NCBI GenBank assembly: GCA_007750655.1
Contig: CP036290.1
Span: forward strand, 1,240,001 to 1,304,000
Direction of reading: 5' to 3'
Length of the DNA: 64,000 nt
Source: Rohdeia mirabilis
Lineage (GTDB): Bacteria > Planctomycetota > UBA1135 > GCA-002686595
Positions 16,587-24,874 of the stretch are shown here, piece after piece (the first letter of the stretch is position 1; every line of letters starts with the position of its first letter). Position numbers and translations under genes: made by a program. Below the pieces are notes generated by a model, which was not told the DNA's origin, did no database searches, and saw only the letters and a list, made by a program, of their open reading frames with translations.

Positions 16587-19337
16587 ATGGACACCGGGTC
16601 GCCCACTCCCGACGCCGCCGCTGGATCCACGGAAGCGCTCCAACAACTGGTGCACTGCCTGGCCGCGGCGCTCGGATTCGAGTTCACCCTGATCGGTGTC
16701 CTGGACGGCGACAGCGCCATGGTGCGCAGCCTGGCCTGTTCCCTCACCGGGCGCCCCGCCGATCTGCACTACCCGCTGGCCGGATCGCCCTGCGAGCAGA
16801 CCATGGGTCGTGGTGAGTTCGTGGTCGAGGATCGCGCGGCCGCGCAGTTCCCACGCGACACGGACCTGACGGACCTGGGCGTGCGGGGCTACGTCGGCGC
16901 CCGCTTCGTCGACCCCGTCACCGGACGCGTGGCCCTGGTCGCCGGAATGTCGAAGCAACCGGTCGAGGACGGCGAACGAGCGTTGATCATCGCGCGCACT
17001 TTCGCGACCTCCGCCGCCGCGATGCGCCAAGTCGAAGTTTCGAACGCCGAGGACGCACTCGTTCGCGAGGCGCTGTCCAGCACCGGGCAAGGTTTCATGG
17101 TGGTGGAGGCCGACGGGCGCGTCGTTCGCGCGAGCCAAGAAGCGAACGCGCTCCTGCCCGGGTGCGACGGCGACGGGCTCCGCGAGCGTCTCGGTCGCGA
17201 CGGCGCGGACGTGTTCGCTGCGCTCTCGCTCGGTCGAGCGTGGAGCGGTCGATTGCGAACGGCGGCGCGCGACGCGGACGGACGGTCACCGATCCTCGAG
17301 GTCGAGATCGTGCCTCGTCACGGGCCCGAGCCGGTGTGCTTCGTGCTCCTGCGAGACGTCACCGAGGCGGTGGAGGAGGCGGACAGGCTGCAGGTCGCAC
17401 TCGATGCGACCGGCGCCGGACTGTGGGACTGGCGCATCCTCGAGGACCGGATCCGCACCGCAGGCCGCTACTTCCAGATGCTCGGTTACGAGGCCCGGGG
17501 CGACGAGCTCGGCTATCAGCACTTCGTCGACATCCTGCACCCCGACGACCAGCAGCGGACGTTCGATGCGGTCCAGCAGGTCCAGGCGGGCGAGGTCGAG
17601 GAGTACGACATCGAGTTTCGATTGCGCTGCGCGGACGGACGCTTCAAGTGGATCCGGAGCTTCGGCCGCATCGTGGAGCGCGCCGAGGACGGGCGCGCCA
17701 CGCGCATGGTCGGCTATCACGTCGACGTGGACCCGACGCGGCGGCGGGCCGAGCGGTTGGAGCAGGCCGAGCAGCGTCTGCGCCTCTTCGTCGAGAACAC
17801 TTCGGCCGCGATCGCGATGCTCGATCGCGATCTGTGCTTCATGACCGCGAGCCGCGGCTACCGTTCGCGCTACGGCATCCACGACCTCGAGGGGCGCCGC
17901 TTCGAGGAGGTCTTCGACGATCTCACCGACGACTGGAAGGGGCTCATGGGTCGCGTCCTGACGGGCGAGTCGCTGTCGAAGGCGCGTGCCCGCCGACACG
18001 GGATCGACGGGTCGACCTGGAACGTGCGTTGGGCCATGCAGCCCTGGTTCCAGGAGGACGGGACCGTGGGCGGGATGGTGATCCAGGTGGAGACGATCGA
18101 CGCTCAGATCGAGCACGAGCAGCGACTCTTCGAAGCTCGCGACGCGGCGATCGCGGCCAACCGCGCCCGCGGAGAGTTCCTCGCGAACGTCAGTCACGAG
18201 ATTCGGACTCCGATGACCGCGATCCTCGGCTTCGCCGACCTCGTCGAGAGCCCGGCGACGTCGGAAGCGCAGCGTGCCGAGTTCCTGGCGACCATGCGTC
18301 GCAACGGCGACCACCTGCTCGACATCATCAACACGGTGCTCGATCTGTCGAAGATCGATGCGGGGAAGTTCGACGTCCACCTCGAGGACGTGGACATCGC
18401 AGGCTTCGCCGAAGAGGTGGTGCGGACCTTCCGCAGCCGCGCCGAGGAGAAGGGTCTCGAGTTCAGAGTGCAGGCCGAAGGTTGGCCGGATCTCCGACTG
18501 CGGACCGACGTGGTGCGCTTGCGGCAGATCCTCACGAACGTCATCCATAACGCGATCAAGTTCACGAGCGACGGCTGGGTCGAGCTGCGGATCGAGGACG
18601 TGACCGAAGCCGGCGTCCGGAAGCTCGTGATCGAGGTCGAGGACAGCGGGATCGGAATGTCTCCGGAGCAGGCCAAGACCATCTTCGAGCCCTTCGTGCA
18701 GGCGGATGGTTCCTCGTCGCGTCGCTTCGACGGTACGGGGTTGGGACTCAGCATCTCGCGCCGGCTCGCCGAGGTCCTGAACGGAGGTCTGACCGCGACG
18801 TCCCGGCCTGGTGTCGGGACCACGTTCCACCTGGTCCTGCCCGTTCTCGAGGCCCTCGACGGACCGCAGGACCGGGCGCCCTCGCTCGCGCCGGCCCGAG
18901 ATGTCGACTCGATTCGGGCTGCACTCCCGGCGGCGCCCCTGGACGGCCTCCGTGTGCTCCTCGCGGACGACGGCGCCGACAATCGGAGGTTGCTCGGTCT
19001 GGTGCTCGAGCGCGCTGGCGCCGACGTCGTGCTCGCCGAGAACGGGCGCGGAGCCGTCGCCGAGGTGGAGGCGGCGGACCCGCCGTTCGACGTGGTTCTG
19101 ATGGACATGCAGATGCCGGAGCTGGACGGCTACGAGGCCACGCGCGTCCTGCGGAGCCGGGCCTGCGACCTGCCGATCATCGCCTTGACCGCGCACGCCA
19201 TGCAGGGCGCTCGCGAGGAGTGCATCGAGGCCGGGTGCGACGAGTACCTGGCCAAGCCGGTGGACGCAGGACGGCTCGTGCACGCGATTCGCACGCTGCT
19301 CGGGTCTGGGGCCGGGCGCTCGCGACGGGTATCCTGA
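16587..19337 (+). CDS. Hybrid sensor histidine kinase (GAF-PAS-PAS-PAS-HisKA-HATPase-REC)
   Basis: A 916-residue soluble signal transducer. A GAF domain occupies about residues 15-150, with the CEQTMGRGEFVVEDRAAAQFP pattern typical of GAF sensors. A weak PAS follows (155-260), then a PAS fold (270-385, with GLWDWRILEDR and the PAC motif), a further PAS (395-520), HisKA with the phospho-acceptor His537 in NVSHEIRTP, and HATPase with N/G boxes (HNAIKF, EDSGIGM, GTGLGLSIS). A receiver domain at about 785-910 carries Asp840 in VLMDMQMPELDG and the LTAHAM and LAKP signatures. There is no transmembrane segment, so it senses a cytoplasmic signal. No separate response regulator gene is adjacent. ATG 16587 starts the GAF domain; the frame upstream lies inside fhs. 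Confidence 0.93.
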   Translation: MDTGSPTPDAAAGSTEALQQLVHCLAAALGFEFTLIGVLDGDSAMVRSLACSLTGRPADLHYPLAGSPCEQTMGRGEFVVEDRAAAQFPRDTDLTDLGVRGYVGARFVDPVTGRVALVAGMSKQPVEDGERALIIARTFATSAAAMRQVEVSNAEDALVREALSSTGQGFMVVEADGRVVRASQEANALLPGCDGDGLRERLGRDGADVFAALSLGRAWSGRLRTAARDADGRSPILEVEIVPRHGPEPVCFVLLRDVTEAVEEADRLQVALDATGAGLWDWRILEDRIRTAGRYFQMLGYEARGDELGYQHFVDILHPDDQQRTFDAVQQVQAGEVEEYDIEFRLRCADGRFKWIRSFGRIVERAEDGRATRMVGYHVDVDPTRRRAERLEQAEQRLRLFVENTSAAIAMLDRDLCFMTASRGYRSRYGIHDLEGRRFEEVFDDLTDDWKGLMGRVLTGESLSKARARRHGIDGSTWNVRWAMQPWFQEDGTVGGMVIQVETIDAQIEHEQRLFEARDAAIAANRARGEFLANVSHEIRTPMTAILGFADLVESPATSEAQRAEFLATMRRNGDHLLDIINTVLDLSKIDAGKFDVHLEDVDIAGFAEEVVRTFRSRAEEKGLEFRVQAEGWPDLRLRTDVVRLRQILTNVIHNAIKFTSDGWVELRIEDVTEAGVRKLVIEVEDSGIGMSPEQAKTIFEPFVQADGSSSRRFDGTGLGLSISRRLAEVLNGGLTATSRPGVGTTFHLVLPVLEALDGPQDRAPSLAPARDVDSIRAALPAAPLDGLRVLLADDGADNRRLLGLVLERAGADVVLAENGRGAVAEVEAADPPFDVVLMDMQMPELDGYEATRVLRSRACDLPIIALTAHAMQGAREECIEAGCDEYLAKPVDAGRLVHAIRTLLGSGAGRSRRVS

Positions 19338-19605
19338 GCCGCCCGCGGCGGGGCCCGTACCCGAGCGCACCGGAGCGAGAAGCGACGGTCGAGGCCTCGA
19401 ATCCGCCCGCGCTCCGTCCCATGGCTCTGATCGTCTCCGCCCAGCGCCGCAGGGGGCCGACGACCAGCGCGCGAGTCGGTGACCGAGTGGGTTCCTGCTC
19501 CGGCGGGGACCAGATTCCAACGGGCCGGGCGACTCTCCAAGACCCCGCGTCGCACCACGCCTCGATCGGCACACCTCATCAACCAGCGAACCTGGGACCT
19601 CAACG

Positions 19606-20319
19606 ATGTTCTTCGGACTCGATCCTGTCTGGATTCTGATCACCCTCGGCGGCCTCGGCCTCGGCCTCTTGGCCCAGGGGCGCGTGAAGTCCGCGTTCCA
19701 CCGCTACAGCCAGGTGGGGGTGCGGTCCCAGATGACCGGGGCCCAGGCGGCGCGCGCCGTGTGTCGAGCGGCCGGCGTCGAGGGCGTCACGATCGAGGAG
19801 CACCAGGGCTTCCTCTCCGACCACTACGACCCGCGCCACAAGGCCCTGCGCCTGTCGCCCGAGGTCTACAACGGACGCTCGGTGTCGTCGATCGCGGTCG
19901 CGGCCCACGAGGCCGGCCACGCGATCCAGCACGCGCGCGCCTACCGCTGGCTCGGCTTCCGCTCCGCCATGGTGCCGATGGTCCAGATCGGATCGCAGAT
20001 CTGGGTGCTGCCCTTCATCATCGGCGCGTTGCTCGGCGGCGCGGCCTCGGCCGGGATCGGCGGCCCGTTGATGATGGTCGGCGTGGCCCTGTTCGCGCTG
20101 ACCGTGCTCTTCCAACTCGTCACGCTGCCCGTCGAGTTCGACGCGTCGAACCGGGCGAAGGCCGTTCTCGCCCACACGGGCATCGTGTCCACCGCCGAGG
20201 AGGCCCAGGGCGTCTCCAAGGTGCTCGGCGCCGCGGCGCTGACCTACGTGGCGGCGGCCGTCACCGGGGTCGTCCAACTGATCTACCTGCTGTCGATCGT
20301 GATGGGCAACCGCGACTGA
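19606..20319 (+). CDS. YugP-type neutral zinc metallopeptidase
   Basis: A 237-residue integral membrane peptidase of the YugP (Zn_peptidase_2/PF04298) family. An N-terminal hydrophobic segment (residues 5-24) is followed by the soluble SDHYDPRHKALRLSP block. The zinc site is HEAGH at His101-His105, then QHARAYRWLGFRS. Two to three hydrophobic segments (about 115-165 and 205-232) come next, with the conserved PVEFDASNRAKAVL between them. All the family landmarks are present at their usual spacing. Its substrate is unknown for the family. It stands alone, 268 nt after the sensor kinase, and ends shortly before a strong hairpin. Confidence 0.93.
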   Translation: MFFGLDPVWILITLGGLGLGLLAQGRVKSAFHRYSQVGVRSQMTGAQAARAVCRAAGVEGVTIEEHQGFLSDHYDPRHKALRLSPEVYNGRSVSSIAVAAHEAGHAIQHARAYRWLGFRSAMVPMVQIGSQIWVLPFIIGALLGGAASAGIGGPLMMVGVALFALTVLFQLVTLPVEFDASNRAKAVLAHTGIVSTAEEAQGVSKVLGAAALTYVAAAVTGVVQLIYLLSIVMGNRD

Positions 20320-20368
20320 GCGACGACGGCCCACAGCGGCCAATCCAGGTCCCGCCCGGCGGGACGAG

Positions 20369-20401
20369 CGAGGGGATCGCGGCCGAGCCGCGGTCCCCTC
20401 G
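20369..20401 (+). terminator. Hairpin terminator after the YugP-type gene
   Basis: A 14-bp stem (20369-20382 with 20388-20401) containing one U-G pair, with a CCGAG loop, begins about 50 nt after the YugP stop. It is followed by AGCATTTCG, a weak T tract. It probably insulates the gene from pgi. Confidence 0.6.
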
Positions 20402-20568
20402 AGCATTTCGGAGCCCGCTCGGATCGCTCGCTCGAACTCCACCATCGCCCGCGCACCGTTCGAGCGATGCGGGCGTCCCGCAGGGGGGCGCGGCGCGTGG
20501 ACCCACGTTGTGGCTCGCGGAGCAGGTGCCGATACTGCTCGCGCCCAAGAACCCCCTCGGTACCCCAC

Positions 20569-21960
20569 GTGAACACGCTGCGTTTCGACTTCACCAACGT
20601 CCTCGCCGACGCCGTCGGCCCGAAGCACGGTCTGACGGAGGCCGAACTCGCCGCGATCACCGGCCCCTCGCGTCAGGCCTTGGCCCGCGTGCAGGCCCGC
20701 CGCGACGCCGACCTGCGCTGGCTCGACCTGCCGTACCAGGCCGACGTCCTGTCCGCGATCGAGTCCTTCGCGGCCAGCGTCCGCGGGCGCTTCGACAACG
20801 TGGTCGTGTGCGGCATCGGCGGCTCGGCCCTGGGGACGATCGCGCTGCACGCCGCGCTCAACGCACCGACGCACGACCTGGCGCCGACGGGCGGTATCCC
20901 GCGCCTCTTCGTCCTCGACAACGTCGACCCCGACTGGATCGCCGACGTGCTCGGGCGCCTCGATCCCGCGCGCACGCTGGTCAACGTGATCAGCAAGTCG
21001 GGCGGCACGGCCGAGACCATGTCGCAGTTCCTGATCTTCCGCGACCGGCTCGTGAAGGCGCTCGGCGAGGAAGCCCACCGCGAGCACCTGGTGGTCACGA
21101 CCGACGAACACAAGGGTGTGCTGCGCGAGATCGTCGAACGCGAGGGCTACGCCAGCTTCGTCGTTCCGGACGGGGTGGGGGGGCGCTTCTCGGTGCTCTC
21201 GCCCGTCGGGTTGTTGCCGGCCGCGCTGGTCGGGATCGACGTGCGTGAGCTGCTCGCCGGTGCCGCGTACATGGACCAGCGCTGTCGCGTCGAGGCCTTC
21301 GACGAGAACCCCGCCCAGGTGCACGCCGCGGTCCAGTACCTGATGCAGACCGCGAAGCAGAAGCCGATCGCGGTCACGTTCGCCTACAGCCACCGCCTGC
21401 GCCTCGCCGCCGACTGGTACGCGCAACTCCTGGCCGAGTCGATCGGCAAGCGCGCGGACCGCGACGGGAACGACGTCTTCGCGGGACCGACGCCGGTGCG
21501 CGCGGTGGGTGTCACCGATCAACACAGCCAGGTCCAGCTCTACGTCGAAGGACCGTTCGACAAGTGGTTCACGCTGCTGTCGGTCGAACGGCCCGAGCGC
21601 ACGCTCGAGATCCCGCACGCCTTCGCCGACCTCGAGGGCGTCGCCTACCTGGGCGGGCGCGACATGGGCGAGCTGTTCCACGCCGAGCGCGACGGCACGC
21701 GCATCGCCCTGACCGAGGCCGGGCGCCCGAACGCGACCCTCTCGCTCGAGCGGGTGGACGCCCACGGGCTGGGCCAGCTGATCCAGATGCTCGAGGTCTC
21801 GGTCGCGATCATGGGTGAGCACTACGGCGTCGACGCCTTCGACCAGCCGGGCGTCGAGGCCGGCAAGATCGCCGCCTACGCCCTGATGGGGCGGGCGGGC
21901 TACGAGGAGCGCCGGGCCGCCATCGAGGCCGCCTCGGGGCGCGCCCCGCGGGTCGTCTGA
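20569..21960 (+). CDS. pgi: Glucose-6-phosphate isomerase
   Basis: A 463-residue SIS-domain isomerase interconverting glucose-6-phosphate and fructose-6-phosphate. The first SIS domain contains VVVCGIGGSALGT, then NVISKSGGTAET for phosphate binding. GVGGRFSVLSPVGLLP matches the family signature. Downstream, HSQVQLYVEGPFDK and the Lys-containing QPGVEAGK form the late active-site segments. The length fits the shorter bacterial (Bacillus-type) class rather than the 550-residue E. coli type. I chose the GTG at 20569 (VNTLRFDFTN); the open frame from 20467 adds Arg/Cys-rich residues that do not resemble the family. The enzyme is cytoplasmic. Confidence 0.93.
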   Translation: MNTLRFDFTNVLADAVGPKHGLTEAELAAITGPSRQALARVQARRDADLRWLDLPYQADVLSAIESFAASVRGRFDNVVVCGIGGSALGTIALHAALNAPTHDLAPTGGIPRLFVLDNVDPDWIADVLGRLDPARTLVNVISKSGGTAETMSQFLIFRDRLVKALGEEAHREHLVVTTDEHKGVLREIVEREGYASFVVPDGVGGRFSVLSPVGLLPAALVGIDVRELLAGAAYMDQRCRVEAFDENPAQVHAAVQYLMQTAKQKPIAVTFAYSHRLRLAADWYAQLLAESIGKRADRDGNDVFAGPTPVRAVGVTDQHSQVQLYVEGPFDKWFTLLSVERPERTLEIPHAFADLEGVAYLGGRDMGELFHAERDGTRIALTEAGRPNATLSLERVDAHGLGQLIQMLEVSVAIMGEHYGVDAFDQPGVEAGKIAAYALMGRAGYEERRAAIEAASGRAPRVV

Positions 21961-22105
21961 GGCAGGGACGGCCCCAGGACCACCCCGCGTGCCACACGGG
22001 GCGGCCGGGGAGGTAGGCTCGATCACGAGGTTCCGCCCCACGCCCGCAGCTTCGTTGCGCCTCCCCCGATCCATCGCGTGGGCCGGACGTCCAACCAAGA
22101 TCCAC

Positions 22106-23119
22106 ATGAAACCCATCCACACCCTCGGCGTCGCCGCCGGAGCGGTCCTGGTCGGTGCGTTGACTCTGTCGAGCGCGCGCGTGCCTTCGGGCAACCAGGA
22201 CGGCATCCAGGTCGGCGCTGTCGCCAGCTACCAGTTCCGAGCCGCGCCGGTCAACGCGCGCGGCGTCAGCTCGCTCGACGACCTGCGCGGCAAGCCGGTC
22301 CTCATCGACTTCTGGGGGACCAGGTGAGGCCCTTGCGTTTCGACGGCGGTGCCGTCGGCAGTGGAACTGGCCAAGGAGTACGGCGACGACTTGCAGGTGA
22401 TCCTGGTCGAGTGCCAGAACACAGGTGACCTCGAGACCGAGCGCTTCACGTGGGACAAGGGATGGATGGGAGGACCGGCCATGTGGTCGTCCGAACGTCC
22501 GATGAATGCCGGCATGGACGGCATCCCGCACTACGTGCTGCTCGGGAACGACGGAACCGTGCTCAGCAAGGGCTACTCGGTCGCGGACAAGAGCAAGGTC
22601 GAGGACCTGATCGCCGAACAGGTGAAGGCCCGCGGCGATGCTCCCGACGACGCGCCCAAGTCGCTCAAGAAGGCCTATGCGGAGTTCGCCAAGGGCAAGT
22701 ACCAGAAGGCGATCGAAGTGGCCGAGAAGGCGATCGAGAAGGGTGACGACGTGGATGCCGCGCGTCAGCTCATCGATTCGCTGACCCTCAAGATGGAGCG
22801 TCGACTCCAGTTGATCGAGCGTCAGCTCGGCGCTGGTGAAGCGGTCCTCGCCAAGGCGAACTTCGAGGCCTTCGTCGATGCCGCTCGCGGTGTCGATGCG
22901 GTCGCCGATCAGATCGCCACCCTGACCGAGACCTTCGACTCCGAGGAGACGAAGCGCGAGATCGAGGCCGACGAGACCCTTCAGCGCACGCTGAAGAAGG
23001 CCTTCGACGACGGCATCGACTCGAAGACGGCGAAGAAGCTCGAGAAGCTCGCCGAGGACTACGCCGGGACGAAGTGCGCCGAGCGCGCCAAGCACCTGGC
23101 GACCCTCGTGGTCGAGTGA
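22106..23119 (+). CDS. Exported thioredoxin/TlpA-like protein, probable selenoprotein with Sec at codon 74 (TGA 22325-22327)
   Basis: Read with one in-frame TGA as selenocysteine, this is a single 337-residue protein. Residues 1-25 form a signal peptide or anchor. The thioredoxin-like domain includes PVLIDFWGTR, then Sec74-Gly-Pro-Cys77, then VSTAVPSAVELAKEYG, with the cis-proline in DGIPHYVLLGNDG. Residues ~180-337 are a charged helical region with a TPR-like stretch (KKAYAEFAKGKYQKAIEVAEKAIE). The same frame is open on both sides of the TGA, and the TGA sits exactly where TlpA proteins have the first Cys of WCGPC. A hairpin lies just downstream. It probably works as a thiol or selenol oxidoreductase outside the cytoplasmic membrane. 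The alternatives are a nonsense mutation or a sequencing error at that one codon. The Sec machinery is not in the window. Confidence 0.8.
22328..22360 (+). promoter_or_regulatory. Candidate bacterial SECIS hairpin
   Basis: After the TGA come 13 nt, then CGACGGC (22341-22347), loop GGT (22348-22350) and GCCGTCG (22351-22357): a perfect 7-bp stem. Opening the top pair gives a 5-nt loop, CGGUG. Bacterial SECIS elements bound by SelB have a short stem with a G/U-rich apical loop about 16-37 nt after UGA; here the GGU begins 21 nt after it. Unpaired U residues at 22338-22340 beneath the stem could supply the usual bulged U. It also encodes STAVPSA, so it is part of the coding sequence. Confidence 0.7.
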
Positions 23120-23175
23120 ACCGAGTGCAATGCCGTTCGGCGCGGACCTGATCCCTTCAGGTGCGCGTCGGACGC

Positions 23176-23216
23176 CACGAGGCGGCGCCCCCGACATCCG
23201 GGGGCGCCGCCTCGTG
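23176..23216. terminator. Strong bidirectional terminator hairpin
   Basis: A perfect 18-bp inverted repeat (23176-23193 with 23199-23216) around the loop ACATC, in the 139-nt gap between the convergent selenoprotein and SurA-like genes. It is the longest perfect stem I noticed in the window. There is no T run, as is common in GC-rich genomes. Confidence 0.8.
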
Positions 23217-23258
23217 CATCTGAGCGGGACTCGGGACGCGAGCCGCTCGCGCTTCGCG

Positions 23259-24788
23259 TCAGCGCCCGCGCGCCGCGTTGTCCGCGCTGGCCTCGGTGAT
23301 CAGCGGCTTCGGATCGAGGTAGGTGACCAGACGGTTGGCGGGCACCAGGTCGACCAGGAAGCGGCGGCGCAGCTCGGTGTGCACGTCGTCGCGCATCCCC
23401 GCGAAGTCCGGCGTCGGCCTGTGCTCGCCGAGGTAGAAGAGCGCGACGCCCGTCGACATGTCGACCGGTTCGCTGACGCCGGTGACGCCCTTCTCGCGCA
23501 GCGCGTAGACGGCGTCGCAGATCTCGGTGTCCAGGCGCGTGTCGGCGCGGTGCACGCGGCCCAGGTCCGTGGCCGCGATCCCGTTCGTGGTGTCCTGGTG
23601 CAGCTGACCGGCGGTCGCGGCGAAGGACGGCTCGCTGTCCAGCGTCGCGCGCAGTTCCGTGAGTCGCTCGCGTGCGGTCTCGCGCGTGAAGCGCACGATC
23701 CCGTCGGGCTTCTCCGCTGCGATGGCGAAGATCACGTACGCGCGGACGGACTCGCCGAAGCGATCGTCGTACCACTGCTTGTCGGCGCGGTAGGTCGCCT
23801 CGAGGACGTCGGCCGGGTAGCGCACGTCGATCACGAGGTTCGACAGGGCGGCGATGCGCACGGCCGGGTCGTGGTGGTACTGCTCGGGATCGATGCCTTG
23901 CGCCTTCAGCAGCGAGTCGAACGACACGCCCTGGTAGGCGGGGTTCGAAGCGGTCTCCTCGCGACGGCGCTGGATCTCGAGGCCGATCGCCGCGTCCACG
24001 GCCGACCGGGGCAGCTCGGCGCACTCCGCCTCGACCCGCGCGGCCAGCATGATCTGGAACAGCGCGTCGCGCACGCGGTCGCGGCCCAGCGAGTCGCGCA
24101 GACGCACGGCCAACTCGTCGGCGCGGATCTCGACCTCGCCGAGGCGCGCGACGACTCCGTCGGTCCACGGCCGCGCGATGCGCTCGAGCGGGCGCTGCGC
24201 CAGCTGTTGGTCGAGCCAGATCTGCTGGTCGTGGTCGGGCACGGACCGGTCCTTCGGGAGCCCCAGCGCGCGCCGCGTCAGCTCGGCCAGCATCAGCTGG
24301 TTCTCGAGGGCGCGGAGGAAGTCGGCGCGTTTCACGTTGCTGCGTCGCAGGTGCCCGTCGAGTCCGTCCTCGACGCCGCTCTCGAGCGTCCGTCGATCCA
24401 GTTCCTCGAAGCGCGCCTCGACCGCGGCATCGGTGATCTCGATGCCGGCCGCGCTCCCGAGGTGTCCGATCAGCGCACTCTGCGCGAGGAACTGCAGCGC
24501 CTCGTTGGCGATGGGGCCCAGGGCGTGTCGCGCGAGCAGCACCTCGTCGAGCTCGGCCCAGGTCACGACGTGGTCACCCATCTGGGCGGCGACCTCGCCC
24601 GACTCGACGCGATCGCGACGGGGCGCGGCCGCCTCGACGGCGGGAGCCGCTTCGGCGGCTGGCTGCTGGGCGCCGTCCTGGACCGCCCGCACGGGGGTCG
24701 CGGTGACGGCCGAGGCCGCGAGCGACGGGGTGGCGGCGAAGAGGGCGAAGCACGCGGATGCGGCGACGGTGCGTGTGGTGTGGATCAC
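23259..24788 (-). CDS. Exported SurA/PrsA-like foldase with a divergent PPIase domain
   Basis: A 509-residue exported protein. A signal peptide (ASACFALFAATPSLAASA) is followed by an Ala/Pro/Glu linker and then a long helical SurA_N-like region (VVTWAELDEVLLARHALG, then helices to about residue 370). The C-terminal part (RFTRETARERLTELRATLD, TDLGRVHRADTRLD, YALREKGVTGVSEPVDMSTGVALFYLGEHRP) has the strand and helix order of a parvulin-type PPIase domain, but the core histidines are not clearly conserved. It may act mainly as a periplasmic chaperone. It is convergent with the selenoprotein gene and divergent from the kinase operon. Length and plan resemble other planctomycete SurA-like proteins; no substrate can be inferred. 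Confidence 0.75.
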   Translation of the reverse strand: MIHTTRTVAASACFALFAATPSLAASAVTATPVRAVQDGAQQPAAEAAPAVEAAAPRRDRVESGEVAAQMGDHVVTWAELDEVLLARHALGPIANEALQFLAQSALIGHLGSAAGIEITDAAVEARFEELDRRTLESGVEDGLDGHLRRSNVKRADFLRALENQLMLAELTRRALGLPKDRSVPDHDQQIWLDQQLAQRPLERIARPWTDGVVARLGEVEIRADELAVRLRDSLGRDRVRDALFQIMLAARVEAECAELPRSAVDAAIGLEIQRRREETASNPAYQGVSFDSLLKAQGIDPEQYHHDPAVRIAALSNLVIDVRYPADVLEATYRADKQWYDDRFGESVRAYVIFAIAAEKPDGIVRFTRETARERLTELRATLDSEPSFAATAGQLHQDTTNGIAATDLGRVHRADTRLDTEICDAVYALREKGVTGVSEPVDMSTGVALFYLGEHRPTPDFAGMRDDVHTELRRRFLVDLVPANRLVTYLDPKPLITEASADNAARGR

Positions 24789-24857
24789 GAAAAGGGAGAC
24801 CTCCGGTGGTCCGGGAGCATACGGGACACCGGATGGGGGACCGGCGGCGCGCGCTGG

Positions 24858-24865
24858 AATAGGAT
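24858..24865 (+). promoter_or_regulatory. Candidate -10 element AATAGGAT before the kinase operon
   Basis: TAGGAT at 24860-24865 lies 9 nt before ATG 24875, in an 86-nt divergent gap. It stands out as an AT-containing patch in GC-rich sequence and would give a very short leader. Confidence 0.35.
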
Positions 24866-24874
24866 CGAGGGCCG

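Noticed and set aside
20467-20568. N-terminal extension of the isomerase
   Set aside because: The added residues are Arg- and Cys-rich, unlike any glucose-6-phosphate isomerase, and lie next to a terminator. The GTG at 20569 fits better.
22106-22327. A truncated or frameshifted thioredoxin pseudogene
   Set aside because: Both halves are in the same frame, the only defect is one TGA at the catalytic Cys position, the rest is intact and a SECIS-like hairpin follows. A random nonsense mutation at exactly this codon is possible but less likely.
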